NCBI RefSeq assembly: GCF_010183535.1
Contig: NC_071330.1
Location: forward strand, 3,329,717 to 3,393,716
From: Caenorhabditis remanei
Taxonomy: Eukaryota; Nematoda; Chromadorea; Rhabditida; Rhabditidae
Direction: 5' to 3'
Length of the DNA: 64,000 nucleotides
Of this stretch, positions 46,641 to 56,380 are shown one piece after another. Positions within the stretch are counted from its first letter, which is position 1, and every line of letters begins with the position of its first letter. The position numbers and the translations under genes were made by a program. The notes beneath the pieces were generated by a model. It was given only the letters and a program-made list of their open reading frames with translations. It ran no database searches and had not been told where the DNA came from.

Positions 46641-48520
46641 CGCGCAATTGTAGAAAACTTGCTGCACTGATAAATTAGATGGCCATTAATTTTCTACCGA
46701 AGAAACAATGAAAAACAGAAATTCAAAGTTCAAAAAACACGAAAATGTGATTTTCCATATAAATATCCAAAAATTAAAAAAAGGAATCCCAAAAATTCAC
46801 AGTTCCCTAAAATCCCCACAGTAAAAACACAATCAGAACGATGACAGAAAAGAATTCCAATTTCAAAACCTTTCTTCAAAAAATAAAACAAAATGACTCA
46901 TAGACATACTACATTCACCGCCCCCACCCTTCTCCTGGCCTCTATCCATCAAATCGATAACAATCTGATAAACCAAATTGGCCTGGCATAGAATTGAGAA
47001 GCCAAAACCAAAAAGAACACCAATTGAAGAAAAGAAAATAGGGGGGATCGGAGTGAGATGACAAGAAGAGACATCTGGTGCATACATATACTAGTACCCT
47101 CTCTCTTTCTCTCTCCTTCCAACTGCCCTTGTGTGTTTAATAGCGGAATGGGAAAAGAGAGAGTGTGCAATCGGATGAGAATCAGACACAATGAGAAAAG
47201 AAGGGGTCGACTGTGTTGGGGGATGGATGGATGGACGGAAGGGGGCCTGGTACTTTTGTTAGGGAGAGAGAAGCAGTTGGGTGGGAGAGAGAGAGGGGGA
47301 TATAGAGATCTCTTGGCTACCGGTAACTTTCGATTTAGCCAGTAGGCAGGTTCCAGAATTGATATAATCTAGGATCTTCAGTTCCCGACCACACCCTTCT
47401 AGATCCTTGGAAAAGATAAGAACCTTTTTGAAAATTTACTTTTTGGGTAGTACTGGACCATTCTAATATGAGCCATACAAAATACTTAATTTTTGTAGTC
47501 GATAACTTAACCTTCCCTTAAAATTATGATAATCACAGTTTTCAGCTAGAAAAATGAAGTTTTACTTCAACTGATCGTAACTTTCCTATAATGCGCTGGA
47601 TTGAGCTGTAACTTGGCATTTTGGTAGTTTCGGGTCTGGATAATGAGAATTTCAAGTTGTTACCTCCTAGATCCTAGCCGTTTTCGAGATCGAGATCAAA
47701 AACTTTCGTTTTTGTGCATTTATCCATTGCCATGGTAAACAAAACTTTTTTTCTTGGAAAAAACCCAACTCATTCCGAAATAGTATATGAAATTAATTAA
47801 GGAGGAATTTCTATTTTAGGCTTATCAATTTAAGGCTGTAAACTTTTTTAAACTGGTGAAAATGCGCTCCATCGAAACTTTTCTCAATTAACTGCTTTGC
47901 TATCTGACCGGACCACACACTCACCTCTTGAAACACATAGTAAAGCCATGGAACTATTAGAAAGCGCGCCGAAGGTGCGCCAGAAATCTCAATTTTTACG
48001 GTGTTAGAGCTATTTGACTCAGATTTATTGAACAAACTCTTAAAAAGCGTTTTTGAGGTTTCTGAGTAAAATTTAAATACTAGGAAATGCGCCCAAGGCG
48101 TGTCAGATCTACCTCAAAACTTTCAAAAACCGCGTCAGAGGAACGCCAGCCATCTTGCTATCTCACCGGACCACACACACCCCTTCAAACATCTACTAAA
48201 CAACTATACATCAGAATCTAAAAAATATTTGAAAATGACAGAGAAGGAGAGAAAAGTCTCTGGAGAGTTATCATCACTCAACATACATACTTTGATGGGG
48301 GTTTGTTGAATAAAAGGGAAAAATGCCGACTTTCTTTTGGTAGTTTTTTATGGGTGGGAAGGAAGGGAGAGATGGGAGGAGAATGATGAAATGTTTCTTA
48401 AAATCTGAGGAAGATGGAAGTTAATTAGAAAAAGGATTAGAGAAATGGAGAGATCGGAAATCAAGTTCTAGTTTTCCAAAGTTGGGATTCTAGTCCTCGA
48501 TTTGAAATATTATCGAAAAT

Positions 48521-48649
48521 TTAAGTTCTTACAACCGCGCTCTACCGAAACCGAAGAAAATCGTGTGCGAAATTGAGAGACTCAGAGAAAAAGAGACATT
48601 TTCAAGGGTATTTCGGTGGAGCGCAGTTGCAAGAACTGTGCAGAGCTAA
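48521..48649. mobile_element. MITE-A copy
   Basis: CTTACAACCGCGCTCTACCG, centre GAGAGACTCAGAGAAAAAG, TTTCGGTGGAGCGCAGTTGC and GTGCAGAGCTAA. It is very similar to the 43550 copy. Confidence 0.75.
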
Positions 48650-49202
48650 TAGACACTATTTAAATTAGAACCAATCATTTTAACGAAATTTCTAGAAATA
48701 AAAAGCTATAGAATTCCACAAACAATCAATTCGTGTCGATGTCACCTCCAAAACCTGGCGTTATTAGCTAATATATCATAACTTTCACCTCATTTTCACT
48801 TTTCTCCGTTGATTTCCACCCTAATCGGTGGATTTCTGGTTTTTTCGAATGATATGCGATGGGAATTACTGTTTCCTCGATGATTACACATAAATTTTCG
48901 GGAAAAGTCTCGAAATACTGGTAAGAACCCTATTATTAGATGGTAATTTATTCATGTTCAATAAATATGAAAACCCGGAAACTATGCGGCTCTTTTGCAA
49001 AAACCACGCGCGCGCGTTGCAAAAAGGGGCGTGGCCACGGAAAACCGATTATTTTTGCAGTTCTTTTACCACATTTTAACTCAATTCTGGTCTTTTTGCA
49101 CGACTTTTTTTTGATTTTTTGATTTCTCACGCTCCAATTATTCATTTTCTCTAAAATTACAGATAAATCACTCAATATCGGGTAATTTTAACCGCTTTCA
49201 TC

Positions 49203-51240
49203 ATGAAAATCACCTGGATTTTCGTATTACTGGCCATTTTGTGCTGCGGGTTTGCGACAGCGGCGACCGATGACAACGAGTTTGCCGAGTTTGAAGATGA
49301 ATTCATTGAGAATTCTGTGACGGATGCTCCACCAACACAACAGGAGGATAGACGGCCGGTGCCACCAATTGTTGAACAGGTAAATTTTTTGAAATATTTT
49401 TTCGCGAAAATAAAAAATACAGGAATAAAAGATAGGTAACACCCTGTTTCAATAGTTTTCCAAGTGTTTTATGCAATTTTTCTGGGAAAATTCAATTTTA
49501 TAGCTTTTTATACACCATTTTTGCACAATTCCTCGCTCAAAGCCATCTAAAATCTTTTTCTCAGAGAGATGACTTTGATGACGATGATTTCGGAGTTGTC
49601 GACGAAGAAGACCACGAAGAAGTGGAGAAAGTGAAGGAGACTGATCCTGATGAGCCAACTCCAGTTCAATCTCTGAAATTCACTGACGTCCCAGCTCATT
49701 TCCGTTCAAACTGGGCATCATATCAAGTCGAAGGACTCGTTGTACTCGTTATTCTCATCTATCTTGTCAATTATATCATCGGAAAGACTACAAACTCTTC
49801 TATCGCTCACGTCGTTTTTGAAATGTGTCGGCCGACTCTCGAGGAGCAATTTTCTGTGGTAAGTTGGAATTCTAGAATTCTGCTCTCGTTTTGATAATCT
49901 AGCTTTTGAATTTAACAAGAAAAACCTCATGTACTTGTTGTTTCTTAGGTCGGAGACGATGGAATCACCGAATTGGACAAACACGAGACCCAATTGAGAA
50001 GAGACACCGACTCCACGTTCTCCGCATGGTGCAGTGGACGTATCAATGTGAACTCGATGTTTTTACAGGTAATTTGATGGTATTAGTAACAGTTTCGGCA
50101 TGAAATAACCATACTTGTAGACCGGGCGGAAACGGGCCGGCGCGTAGCTCGCTACAACCTGGGTTTTATGGGCTGAAAATTATACGAAAATGTAGATCTT
50201 AGCGAGCTCTATGACTGTGACCTAATGCGGGACGGATAGCGGATAGGCCGGAAAAAGTGCAAAAAACGCGAAAGTGGCTTAAAAAATCATTCTAGCCCGG
50301 CCCGTAATAGGTTTCAGACATAGAGCTCGCCGAGATCTACATTTTGGTATATTTTTCAGTTTATAGAATTGCGTTTTAAGCGAGCTACACGCCGGCCCGA
50401 TTTGCAAGTATGGAAATAACGAGAAAAATTGCAAAATTTCGAATTTTTCTTTAACTAGCCACATTTTCTCCGTTCCAGATGAAAATGCTGAAGCGCCAAG
50501 ATCTCGTCTCTCGTGTCATGGACATTTTCGATCCATCCTATGACAAAATGACGATTAAAATCCAGTTGGAGGGTGGAAACGACGTCGATCCACTGATTTT
50601 CGCTGTCGGAGAGAAGAAAATCGCCTCGAAAAATTTTAAAGAGATGTTCGACCTGAACAGTTACGTATCCGAGAGAAAGCAGGCGGCTCAACAATTGAAT
50701 CTTCCTGCCACGTGGCAACTCTACGCCGATCAGAATGAGGTTCTCTTCTCGATTCTGGAGCCAGGAGTGGTGTCGTTGTTGAAGAAACACGAGGAGGCCA
50801 TCGAGTTCATTCACATCTCCGATCAATACACAGGACCAAAACCAGCGGAGGGAGAGAGTTACACGAGACTTCCAGACCCACAACGATTCATGTTTGTCTC
50901 GTTGAATTTGAAGAATTTGGGACAGGATGAAGAGTCGGCAACGGAGATTTTGAATTTGGTATTCTATTTGATTGATAAGGTGAAGAAGATGAAGTTGAGT
51001 AAAGATGCCAAACAGAAGGCGGAGAAGAGAAGAAAGGATTTCGAGGAGGCATTCTTGAAGCAGACTCATCAATTCAGACAAGAAGCTGCTCAGGCTAGAA
51101 GAGAGGAGAAGACGAGAGAGAGAAAACAAAAATTGATGGATGAGAACGATCCGGATAGACAGAAACGTCTGGAAGCGAAGGAAATCAAGAGAGAGGCGAA
51201 GGCCAAGCAGCCAAAGATGAAGCAGCTCAAAGTGAAGTAA
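49203..51240 (+). CDS. ccdc-47: CCDC47 homologue (ER membrane, PAT-complex subunit)
   Basis: CCDC47 binds Ca2+ and, with Asterix, forms the PAT chaperone complex for multipass membrane proteins at the ER translocon. Exons 49203-49379, 49565-49858, 49949-50068 and 50479-51240 join in frame to 450 aa. A signal peptide (1-21, LLAILCCGFATA) precedes a very acidic luminal segment (DDFDDDDFG, DEEDHEEVEK). A single membrane helix (about 106-122, VVLVILIYLVNYIIG) is followed by the conserved cytosolic globular domain. The C-terminus is a long charged coiled coil ending in a Lys/Arg tail. The membrane topology matches the family. Intron 3 is a MITE-E insertion. A likely polyA signal, AATAAA, is at 51701-51706, giving a 3' UTR of about 470 bases. 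Confidence 0.93.
50102..50420. mobile_element. MITE-E with exact 8-bp TSD in ccdc-47 intron 3
   Basis: The element at 50110-50412 starts CATACTTGTAGACCGGGCGG and ends GGCCCGATTTGCAAGTATG. It is flanked by GAAATAAC at 50102-50109 and again at 50413-50420. Internal GAAAATGTAGATCTTAGCGA pairs with CGCCGAGATCTACATTTTGG. An 8-bp duplication indicates hAT-type integration. Confidence 0.9.
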
Positions 51241-51700
51241 ATTATGGATTATGTGAAGGAATTGTGCTGGAAATTTGTTTTTCAATTCGAAAATCTAGTT
51301 ACTTTTCTTGCAAATTACCTGCCTCTATAGTCTATAGTCAGTTCCTCCGTCTCCAACTTTCTTTAATTTATATAGCTTGAATTTATGTAACTTGATAATC
51401 ATCTCAATGGTTTTAGTTTCTTAATTTTCCACATTCCCTTCCATTATTCTTCTCAATACTGTCAGCCAATCAGCTCAATTAGGTCCTTTTTTGTCTTTAT
51501 TATTATCTTCTCAAGTCATCATCATTGTTACCATTTCTTTCTCCACAAAATTCGATCTTTATTCAAATTTTTCTCTGTGAATTGTTTCTTGTATATATTT
51601 GCATGTATTCCATTCCACAGAGGAATTATGCAAAATAGCGGGGAGGAATCCACTCGAAAAGTGAATATATTTGATAGTATATATATACATGTTCTCTTTT

Positions 51701-51706
51701 AATAAA
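51701..51706 (+). terminator. Polyadenylation signal, ccdc-47
   Basis: AATAAA about 460 bases past the ccdc-47 stop and 115 bases before the GALT start. Confidence 0.55.
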
Positions 51707-51821
51707 TTAAATAAGTTATTTTTACTCGAAATAGGGAATTTACTAGATGTTAGCTTCGAACTGAACGATAATTACCCTCTTTCATGTGAATTTTACTCGA
51801 ATTCTTACTTTTAGTGAAAAA

Positions 51822-53454
51822 ATGTCGAAAGTGAACAACTTTCGACGTTACAATCCACTTATCAATGAGTGGATTATTGTAGCGGTGAACCGGATCAATC
51901 GACCATGGCAGGGAGCAAAGACAACGGTCTCTAAGAATTCAGAAGACACGACGTCTTCTGATTCAAGAGCACCACCAGAAAAGAACCAGTTGGCTCCTGG
52001 AGGTGTGAGGTCTTCTGGAGCAGTCAATGAGGAATATCAGAGCACTTTTGTGTTCGAAAACGACTTTCCGTCGTTTACAGAGTTTGAGAAGTGTGCCGGG
52101 GAGGAGGGTTTGTTAGGACTTTTTGGAAAGGGATCAGAGTTTTCATATTTTTAGAAAATGATGATTTATTCAAACAGCAAGAAGTTCGAGGTGTTTGTAA
52201 AGTGATTTGCTATCATCCGGATAGTAAATTGACGTTGGCAACGATGGATTTGAAAGAGGTAAAGGGTGGAAACGCGCTCTATTGAGAATTTGCTCTGAAG
52301 CATGGAAAACAGCAAATTTTGAGAATTTTAAAAAATCTGCAAAAAGTGAGAAGAAAATGCGCTCCATTGAGAAATCTAGAACAGGATTTACCGAAACGTC
52401 CGCCTTACAATAGAGCGCGAAAAGCAAGTTTGTCCATTGCGAACTTTAAGAATTCAAAAAAGTCTGGAGAAAGTGGCCGGAGCCTGTTTTGCAATGTGGA
52501 AAAAGCTTGAAAAAAATGCGCTCCATTGAGAAAGCTGAATACAATAGAGCGCATTTCCACCGTTTTTTTCCAGGTCCGAACCGTAATCGATATTTGGAAC
52601 CAGCAATATGTGGAGCTGTGCCCAAAATACGATTGGGTTCAAATATTCGAAAATCGTGGTGCCGTAGTCGGTTGCTCGAATATGCACCCACATGGACAGC
52701 TGTGGGCGTCCAATTATCTTCCGAGTATTCCGTTGAAAAAGCATCAAAGTCAGAAAGTAAGAAAAAACTGAAAAAAAAACAACTTTTTAGAAAAAAATCT
52801 CTCCCAGAAATACTTTGAAAAACACGGCGGAAAAGTGATGCTAATGGACTATTTGGATCAGGAAATTGCGAAAAATGAGAGAATCATAATGAGAAATGAG
52901 CACTGGACATGGCTGGTTCCGTATTGGGCGTTCTGGCCGTATGAGACAATGCTTCTGCCGAATCGGCACGTGGAACGCTTCACTGATTTGGAGGAGGTAT
53001 GTAAACTCACTTGGCTTCACTAATGGGTGATGCTGCTTAGCTCACCCGGTAAAGCTTTTGACTCTCGTGCGAACACTCCCGAGTTCGGTTCCTCTCCGCA
53101 TTCTTAGTTTTTTTTCTATTTTACTTTACTTTTTTTCTCGATTTCCAGACCGAAAAGCAATCGCTCTCTTCAATTCTCCGAGATCTTCTCATCAAATACG
53201 ATAACATTTTCGAATGCTCATTCCCCTATATGATGGGTTGGTCCGGCGCACCAACTGGCTCGTTTCTTCAACAAGATTGCTCATTTTGGCAGCTCCATTT
53301 GTCATTCTTCCCACCACTGCTCCGTTCGGCAACTGTTCCGAAATTCCTTGCTGGTTATGAAGTGTTCGCTGAGAAACAGAGGGATATCTCACCGGAAATC
53401 GCGGCGAAGACGTTGAGAGAGATGGATGGGGTGCATTATTCGAAGAGGAATTGA
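51822..53454 (+). CDS. Galactose-1-phosphate uridylyltransferase (GALT) homologue
   Basis: Leloir-pathway enzyme exchanging UMP between UDP-glucose and galactose-1-phosphate, a HIT-superfamily fold. Exons 51822-52107, 52155-52258, 52574-52756, 52808-52996 and 53149-53454 join in frame to 355 aa. An acceptor TTACTTTTAG ends 7 bases before the ATG, a likely trans-splice site. [25 protein letters not shown] and the active-site [12 protein letters not shown] (His168, His170, Gln172) are plain. Near the C-terminus, MGWSGAPTG (Ser286) and [17 protein letters not shown] (His304, Ser306) carry Ser where family members usually have metal-binding His. The N-terminal LxPG motif is LAPG rather than LCPG. 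Fold and nucleophile are kept, so I expect an active enzyme with altered metal sites. It converges on the methyltransferase gene with a 77-bp gap. Confidence 0.93.
52265..52562. mobile_element. MITE-A subtype cluster filling GALT intron 2
   Basis: Arms AACGCGCTCTATTGAGAATT, AATGCGCTCCATTGAGAAA (twice) and CAATAGAGCGC (twice) belong to the TTGAG subtype also found at 15709-16150. They account for nearly the whole 315-bp intron. Confidence 0.65.
53026..53098 (+). tRNA. tRNA-like sequence (degenerate, probably a pseudogene) in GALT intron 4
   Basis: It has a polymerase III A-box-like TTAGCTCACCCGG and a B-box-like GAGTTCGGTTCC at tRNA spacing. The ends GATGCTG and CCGCATT pair with one mismatch. 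However, the D-stem is imperfect and no proper anticodon stem-loop can be drawn, so I expect a tRNA pseudogene or the head of a SINE rather than a working tRNA. It takes up about half of the 152-bp intron. Confidence 0.3.
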
Positions 53455-53531
53455 ATTTTATAACAAAATGAAAATTTAAGAAAAGTAGCAACAACAAGAA
53501 CAAAAACAATTACAAAAGTAAATAATTTAAT

Positions 53532-54841
53532 TCATTTCTCCCTAATAAACCGTGCTTGCACAAAAATCCGTGGCGCCTTTAAATTCTTCTGATGATTGAT
53601 CGTCATTCGGTGTAAATACTCCTTCCGAACACATCTGAATCCAGAATTCTCAAAAAATCCGGTCAACTCGTCCAAATCGAAATAATAGGCGCGAGTGCCG
53701 TCTTGTCGAACATAAAATCGATCGGAAATCCGTGCTTCTCGACCGAAACGAATCATTGCGTGGTCGTTGATACCGTAGTCGCGGACTACAACTGAGCCAC
53801 CGATCTGGAAAAATAAAAATTGTTCGACTAGTTTTCAGTATAATTGAGCATTTTTATTGGGAAAAAATTGGAAAAAAGCTGAAATTTTCGAAAATTATTA
53901 GCTCCGCGCAGTTCTTACAACTGCGCTCCACCGAAATGCCCTTGAAAAACATCACTTTTTCTCTCAGTCTCTCAATTTCGCACACTATTTTCTTCAGTTT
54001 CGGTAGAGCGCGATTGTAAGAAGCGTGTCGTGCTAATAGTACAAATTTTGCGCATTTTTCTGAGATTTTGTGCTTAAAATTGGTGTTTATAGCTGAAATA
54101 TTTGCTACACAAATCCAAAAAATACTAACCTTCACCAAATTTCTCATATTTTCAGCAGCAATCTGCATTTTGTCCGGATGAATTGCAGATAATACAAAAA
54201 TTAGTGTAGCCAGATCGACTTGTTCGTCAAATGGAGATGAAACTGATGGGATCGACAAATCTACGACAGAAGTGGTGACAGGGAGCTGAAAAGAACATTT
54301 TTCAGATTGATTTCACTGAAAAATATTGGAAAATGTTTCATTTTTCGCAGTTCTCACCTTCAGCTCTTTCGCCCTCTCCTCCAACAATCTCACTGCATTA
54401 TCCGAAAAATCGAATGCAAATAATTTCAGTTTTGGAATTTCAGCGACTAATGGGAACAACATGTTACCGACACCACATCCTGCTTCCAAATATGAGATTT
54501 CTTGCTGAAGAAAAGAAAATTTAGAGGGAAATCAACATAAAAACTAGAAAAAACCTCGAAATCAATATCGGGACAAATGATTTTTAAATCTTCTGCACTC
54601 CAATTCCGGTCTTTGAAGAAGTTATTCTTGTTTCGATTATAGAATTTATCCCAATTCTTTCGTGCTTCAATTTCCAACTTTTTCTGCTTGAAATCGCTTA
54701 TATTTGTCTGAAAAATTAAAAAGTTATAGATTTTGAGAATTTTAATAAAAAGTTGACCTGTTTCGCCAGCTTTTCATGATCATCTTCAGTCAATTCTCTT
54801 GAATTTTGACTCGAAAAACTATAGAATCCTTCTTCCGTCAT
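53532..54841 (-). CDS. METTL2/6/8-type tRNA 3-methylcytidine methyltransferase
   Basis: SAM-dependent class I methyltransferase of the family that makes m3C at position 32 of tRNAs. Exons 54841-54758, 54707-54555, 54504-54358, 54285-54130 and 53804-53532 join in frame to 270 aa. The family signatures are NWDKFYNRNKNNFFKDRNW near the N-terminus, the SAM-binding motif LEAGCGVGN (residues 85-93), the acidic strand FAFDFSD, VLSAIHPDKM, VVRDYGINDHAM, and RFYVRQDGTRAYYF, typical of METTL6-like proteins. An acceptor TTTTCAG ends 18 bases before the ATG, probably trans-spliced. Intron 4 carries a MITE-A. Whether it is closest to METTL2, 6 or 8 needs a tree. It ends 77 bp from the converging GALT gene. 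Confidence 0.92.
53898..54037. mobile_element. Complete MITE-A copy in methyltransferase intron 4
   Basis: TTAGCTCCGCGCAGTTCTT, GCGCTCCACCGAAATGC, centre CTTTTTCTCTCAGTCTC, TTTCGGTAGAGCGCGATTG and GTGTCGTGCTAA. It is flanked by TA on the right. Confidence 0.8.
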
Positions 54842-54934
54842 TTTTGATGAATGGGAGAGCTGAAAAGAGGTAAATTATGATTTCAATAGAATGATTATAT
54901 TATTGGACGTGTTTTAAGAACAAAAAATGAGTTA

Positions 54935-55476
54935 AACGTAAATATCCGACACTAACTGGGGGTTATGCAAACGCGCCCCGTTGCACCACCCACACACCCA
55001 TATTTTTAATTATCAAAAAAACCCCACACATAGGGAGCTGCCGCACCCTCTTGTTTCAGTGCCTCGGTGGCTCAGTGGATGAGGGTGCGGCTGGTAGTCA
55101 GTAGGTGTTGGGTTCGAACCCATGCTACCGAAATTTTTGTTGTTGATATTTTTAAACATTAACTCTCAGTTTTTCAGTAAGTTAGGAACATTTTTTCTGC
55201 TTTTAAAGCCTGTCGGATGTCTTTGGAAATTATTATTTCGAGAGATTTTTACTTTGTGCCTTTATTGAAGTTTCTTCTAAAATTTTTGATATTTTCTTGG
55301 TGTTTTTTCTATATATGCAGGATTTCTGACCCAGTGTCAACTGGTTACGAAACTTGGGGGACTTTAGCTTTATAATTCTATAAATATAGTCAAAAAATTT
55401 AAATTTCGCGCCTGTTTTTAGAGTTCAAAAGAGCGTGTTTGCATAACCCCCAGTTAGTGTCGGATATTTACGTTAG
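54935..55476. mobile_element. TIR element of about 535 bp carrying a tRNA-like sequence
   Basis: The left end AACGTAAATATCCGACACTA and the following AACTGGGGGTTATGCAAAC are matched by the inverse at the right end (GTTTGCATAACCCCCAGTT, then AGTGTCGGATATTTACGTT), a terminal repeat of about 40 bp with one difference. There is no transposase, and the flanking duplication is unclear. A tRNA-like unit sits inside, and the rest of the interior is AT-rich. It lies between the divergent methyltransferase and nit-1 genes. Confidence 0.8.
55061..55133 (+). tRNA. tRNA-like sequence with intact A and B boxes, probably a pseudogene
   Basis: The A box TGGCTCAGTGG and the B box GGGTTCGAACCC are both near-perfect and correctly spaced. 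TCGGTGG and CTACCGA pair as a 7-bp acceptor stem with one wobble. The anticodon arm does not fold and positions 8-9 are ambiguous, so I cannot name an amino acid. It lies within the TIR element at 54935-55476 and is followed by TTTTTG. Confidence 0.4.
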
Positions 55477-56380
55477 AGTCAAAAAATGAAATATTTTAGT
55501 GGGAAATTCAAAAGAAACACGGCAAAAAATTAAATAAAAGTTGGTTGAAAAATGAAATAAAAACAACGACACTCCGATATTCCGCTGGTTTTTGCGCGGT
55601 AATTTAAATTGCAGTTTTCAATTAAAGAGGTTTTCCTCCATGGTTTAGCTGACAGAAACCATCGAATGGAGGCCAAATTTGTGTTAGAGTTGAGTACAAA
55701 ACTAAAAATTGAAAACAACCACGGAACCTTTAAAATCGCATAATGCAATGAATTGCTTAGTTTGTACATATAGAACGGTGAAAAGTTTCTAGTAGCTCTC
55801 GAAATGGGACGTCCTACTTTTTTCCGGGAATTTTGTAAAACTGTCAGTTTCTGTCGGTGAATATTGAAACTTTCACAGAATCTGAAGACATAGCTAGGGA
55901 CGCGATTCCCAAAGTTTCAAAAGAAAACGTTTATTTTTAACCGTTTTATGACAATCCGGGGCGCGCGGGACGGGGACGCGGGACGTCCCAACTCGTCCCA
56001 TTTCGAGCGCTAGTTTCTAGAGTATCAGCTTACATAATATAATGTTAACCTCCCCCAACGACACTCCGGTATCCCAAACATCCTTATCTTATCTTACCCA
56101 CAGTAACCACAGTACACCCCACTATCTCTCATGATATTTTGATCTCGCAGTCTACGTGACTTTTAACACTTTCCGTACTAACCTACAAGAATAAAAAACA
56201 CTATCTTATCATATCAGAGGCACTAATTGTCATCATTTTCGTCAGCCGTTTTAGAAAGGAGGAGTGTTGGTCAGTATATATATTTGGATTGCTTTGAGTT
56301 TGTGATTGTGCTCTGCTTGTATTTTTTCCTTGACACTTTTCAGTTCTAACCATTTCATACACAGTTTTTTTCAGAAAAAA
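55477..56380. other. Upstream region of nit-1
   Basis: No gene. A GC-rich stretch GGGGCGCGCGGGACGGGGAC (55959-55978), followed by GCGGGACGTCCCAAC, stands out, with a matching inverse GGACGTCC near 55808, making a loose fold-back from about 55795 to 56010. A trans-splice acceptor CAGTTTTTTTCAG ends at 56374, 6 bases before the nit-1 ATG. Confidence 0.5.

Larger units (their letters stand above)
43095..49202. other. 6.1-kb divergent intergenic region between pat-3 and ccdc-47
   Basis: No supported protein gene. It contains MITE-A copies at 43550, 43797, 45184 and 48521, a MITE-C at 44219, the CpG-rich unusual element at 45590-46640, a (CA)n tract near 44458-44470, GA/CT-rich blocks near 44640-44715 and 47095-47300, and a diverged direct repeat at 47890 and 48150. 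An ATGCAAAT octamer at 44496 could bind POU factors. Both flanking genes are transcribed outward, so their promoters lie here. Confidence 0.55.

Noticed and set aside
46394..46678. Plus-strand 94-codon frame in the CpG-rich element
   Set aside because: It runs through the repeated AACGGATC/CGCGAACGG motifs, so its openness follows from the repeat rather than coding selection.
50455..51285. 276-codon minus-strand frame opposite ccdc-47
   Set aside because: Antisense of a conserved, codon-biased exon; Leu-rich translation with no start context.
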